Source: Desulfosarcina sp.
Lineage (GTDB): Bacteria; Desulfobacterota; Desulfobacteria; Desulfobacterales; Desulfosarcinaceae
Reading direction: 5' to 3'
Length of the DNA stretch: 17,397 bases
NCBI GenBank assembly: GCA_030642405.1
Contig: DAOWNV010000021.1
Coordinates: forward strand, 1 to 17,397
The notes under the pieces are model-generated. The model saw only the letters and a list, made by a program, of their open reading frames with translations, was not told the DNA's origin and searched no databases. The position numbers were made by a program, and so were the translations under genes. Below, piece by piece: positions 16,701 through 17,397 of this stretch. Position 1 is the stretch's first letter; every line of letters begins with the position of its first letter.

Positions 16701-16866
16701 AATCAGGAAAAACCTCTTTTTTTATCTGCCCGGCATAAATCAACCCCCCGATCAGAAAAAACAGCATCAAAATATTGGCCGCAACGCTGTGGCCGACCAT
16801 CCAGGCAATGGGGCCTTTGGCTTTCTTTTCTCCCGGAAAATGATTTTGTCGGTTCTCACGATTCAT
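13729..16866 (-). CDS. RND efflux permease (AcrB/MexB-like superfamily)
   Basis: This 1045-residue inner-membrane proton-driven exporter has the normal size of RND permeases and two homologous halves, each with a periplasmic porter and docking domain between the first and second membrane helix. The first membrane helix begins near residue 28 (SVAANILMLFF). Helix 4 holds D412-D413 in GIVVDDAIVAGEN, the counterpart of the AcrB proton-relay aspartates. In the tenth helix the AcrB relay lysine is replaced by N940, followed by D941 (VVINDSLVLIDF), typical of a different RND branch. Its start overlaps the adaptor gene by 11 bases, so the pair is translationally coupled. The expelled compound cannot be told; metal exporters of the CusA kind carry methionine relays that are not apparent. 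Confidence 0.95.
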   Translation of the reverse strand: MNRENRQNHFPGEKKAKGPIAWMVGHSVAANILMLFFLIGGLIYAGQIKKEVFPDFELSYVTIRLPYPGASPEEVERGVVLAVEEAVHGLDGIKEITSSAKEGSGTVSVEIIEGKNIQRMAQDIQAEVDRITSFPEEAEAPLVTIAQHKRSVVVLALYGSQNAKVLRETAEQVRDRLLQAPQITQIEFSGARNYEIDVSVPQAQLRAYGLTLEQIAGTIRRAAVELPGGAIKTASGDILVRMKERRDYGDEFGAIPIITSNEGTQVLLSDIAQITDGFEDTDKYALYNGYPAILIDVYRVGDQTPIAVSDAVREKMVEINADLPPGLFLDARNDRSDIYRQRMELMVKNGYLGLGLVFILLAVFLEPRLAFWVSLGIPISIIGSLIFIPMADVSINVISMFAFIITLGIVVDDAIVAGENMFHHRQKGASWLKAAVDGTKEISTPVIFSVLTNIVAFSPLFFISGIMGKVFNQIPVVVISVFAISLVESLLILPAHIGHQRRSAPAAGLFGWIFFQQRRFSKWFSRMILTRYGPFLDWILKNRYITVSLGIAVLLVTIGYVKSGRMGFVLFPKVESDFALASATLPFGSAVQKTKAVQQRLVEAAKQVASENGGDKLVAGIFAQINGNKATVRVFLTPPDVRPISTAKVTALWRNRVGRITGLESIKFESDSGGPGHGVPISVELSHRDTKVLDLVGTKVADALGYFPIVTDIDDGISPGKRQIDFKIRPEARSLGLRSQDIARQVRNAYYGAEALRQQRGRNEVRVMVRLPKSERVSEQQLEDMILRTPAGTEIPLMEALTLHQGRAYTRINRRNGRRVITVTADVRPRSQADQVLKSLSEETMPSLQAGYPGLTYSFEGRQADRRESMQSLIRGLMFAILVIYAMLTIPFNSFSQPLIIMLVIPFGIVGAVIGHLIMGYSLSLMSMFGVVALSGVVINDSLVLIDFANRQQIKGLNRHDAIHISGINRFRPILLTTLTTFGGLTPMIFETSRQARFLIPMALSLGFGILFATLITLLLVPCLYLIVEDLQQVMRVSKGYLFGE

Positions 16867-17397
16867 GGTGTGCGCCTATCCCATTACCCAAAGAAGAATC
16901 TTTCTCAGAGTCGTTGCTTTCTGTTTCTACCGGCATTCCGTTTACAGGTGTTGCCAGATCCGACGTCACCAGGCGATCTCCTGGTGAGAAATGATTTTCA
17001 ACCACTACGATCTCTTCGTCCCTCCATACGGTTTTGATCGTCTGAATTTTTAACGTGTCATCCGACCCTACTAACCAGACGGTACTGTTATCACGAAGGG
17101 CGCTTCGCGGAATACGATAGACACTGGAAAGCCTATTACCTTGAATCTTCACCCGGACATATTCGCCGATTAAAAGCGGAGGAGAGCCGAACTCCGGTTT
17201 AACAAAACCCAACGGATCTTTCACAGAAATAAGGATACGTGCCATCCGTCCCTTCGTTTCTAGGTTGCCGAGCATTTGAATCACTCGGCCGGAACGTTGA
17301 TTACTACGAAAATAGATGGTCGCCGTGGCTCCTTTTTGGGACCGATCGGAAGGGATGCGAATCCATTTAAGGCGACCCACCGGCAGGGCTGCGCGAA
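16856..17397 (-). CDS. RND periplasmic adaptor (HlyD/AcrA family), C-terminal part
   Basis: This is the membrane-fusion subunit that joins the RND permease to the outer-membrane channel. Only the C-terminal 180 or so residues are in the window; the frame stays open to the right edge, so any internal start codon is not the true one. Visible are the beta-barrel and membrane-proximal domains: the stretch GEYVRVKIQGN, then YRIPRSALRDNSTVWLV, then ENHFSPGDRLVTSDL, which is the usual order of the C-terminal repeat of AcrA-like adaptors. The signal peptide and coiled hairpin lie outside. It ends with a TGA inside the start of the permease gene (11-base overlap). Confidence 0.9.
   Translation of the reverse strand, partial: RAALPVGRLKWIRIPSDRSQKGATATIYFRSNQRSGRVIQMLGNLETKGRMARILISVKDPLGFVKPEFGSPPLLIGEYVRVKIQGNRLSSVYRIPRSALRDNSTVWLVGSDDTLKIQTIKTVWRDEEIVVVENHFSPGDRLVTSDLATPVNGMPVETESNDSEKDSSLGNGIGAHHES

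Noticed and set aside
1..17397. CRISPR arrays, tRNA or rRNA genes, insertion sequences and prophage genes
   Set aside because: No repeat-spacer pattern, cloverleaf, terminal inverted repeats or transposase/integrase motifs were seen on reading.

Overview
The window looks like chromosomal DNA of a sulfate-reducing member of the Desulfobacterota (Desulfobacterales-like). The grounds are a true DsrC with both C-terminal cysteines, an Hdr/Flx-type iron-sulfur flavoprotein cluster, two in-frame UGA codons that read as selenocysteine, and NtrC-style two-component signalling. This placement is inferred from gene content; no rRNA or other phylogenetic marker is present.

Layout. (1) 1-2748, minus strand: a sensor kinase followed by a sigma-54-type response regulator, which runs off the left edge. 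(2) 2749-3111: an AT-rich divergent intergenic region. (3) 3112-11554, plus strand: the core redox cluster. It has a 1479-residue selenoprotein made of two HdrA modules with a GltD-like NAD(P)H module inside the first, a selenocysteine MvhD/FlxD, two iron-sulfur proteins like FlxC and FlxB, an FAD/NAD(P) reductase like FlxA, and DsrC behind its own probable promoter. A strong terminator with a duplicated 3' part follows. (4) 11750-12978, plus strand: an overlapping pair, a YjbQ/UPF0047 protein and a nitrilase-superfamily amidohydrolase. (5) 13012-17397, minus strand: an RND efflux adaptor (partial) and permease, then a YkgJ-type cysteine-cluster protein.

How the genes fit together. The gene order hdrA-flxD-flxC-flxB-flxA is, from memory, the mirror image of the flxABCD-hdrABC operon of Desulfovibrio, but hdrB and hdrC are absent and dsrC sits at the end. 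FlxA would pass NAD(P)H electrons through FlxB and FlxC to FlxD and on to the flavin of HdrA, where they could be bifurcated or confurcated with ferredoxin. DsrC, or another unlinked thiol/disulfide partner, would be the high-potential acceptor. The fused GltD-like domain gives HdrA a second possible NAD(P)H entry. Selenocysteine lies both in the N-terminal FAD half of HdrA (residue 60) and in the [2Fe-2S] protein FlxD (residue 67), the two partners expected to touch each other. Each UGA is followed by a hairpin at the same distance, a good candidate bacterial SECIS. The divergent histidine kinase carries an N-terminal domain that reads like an NAD(P)-binding Rossmann fold, so it may sense the pyridine-nucleotide or redox state and control the cluster; this last link is inference.
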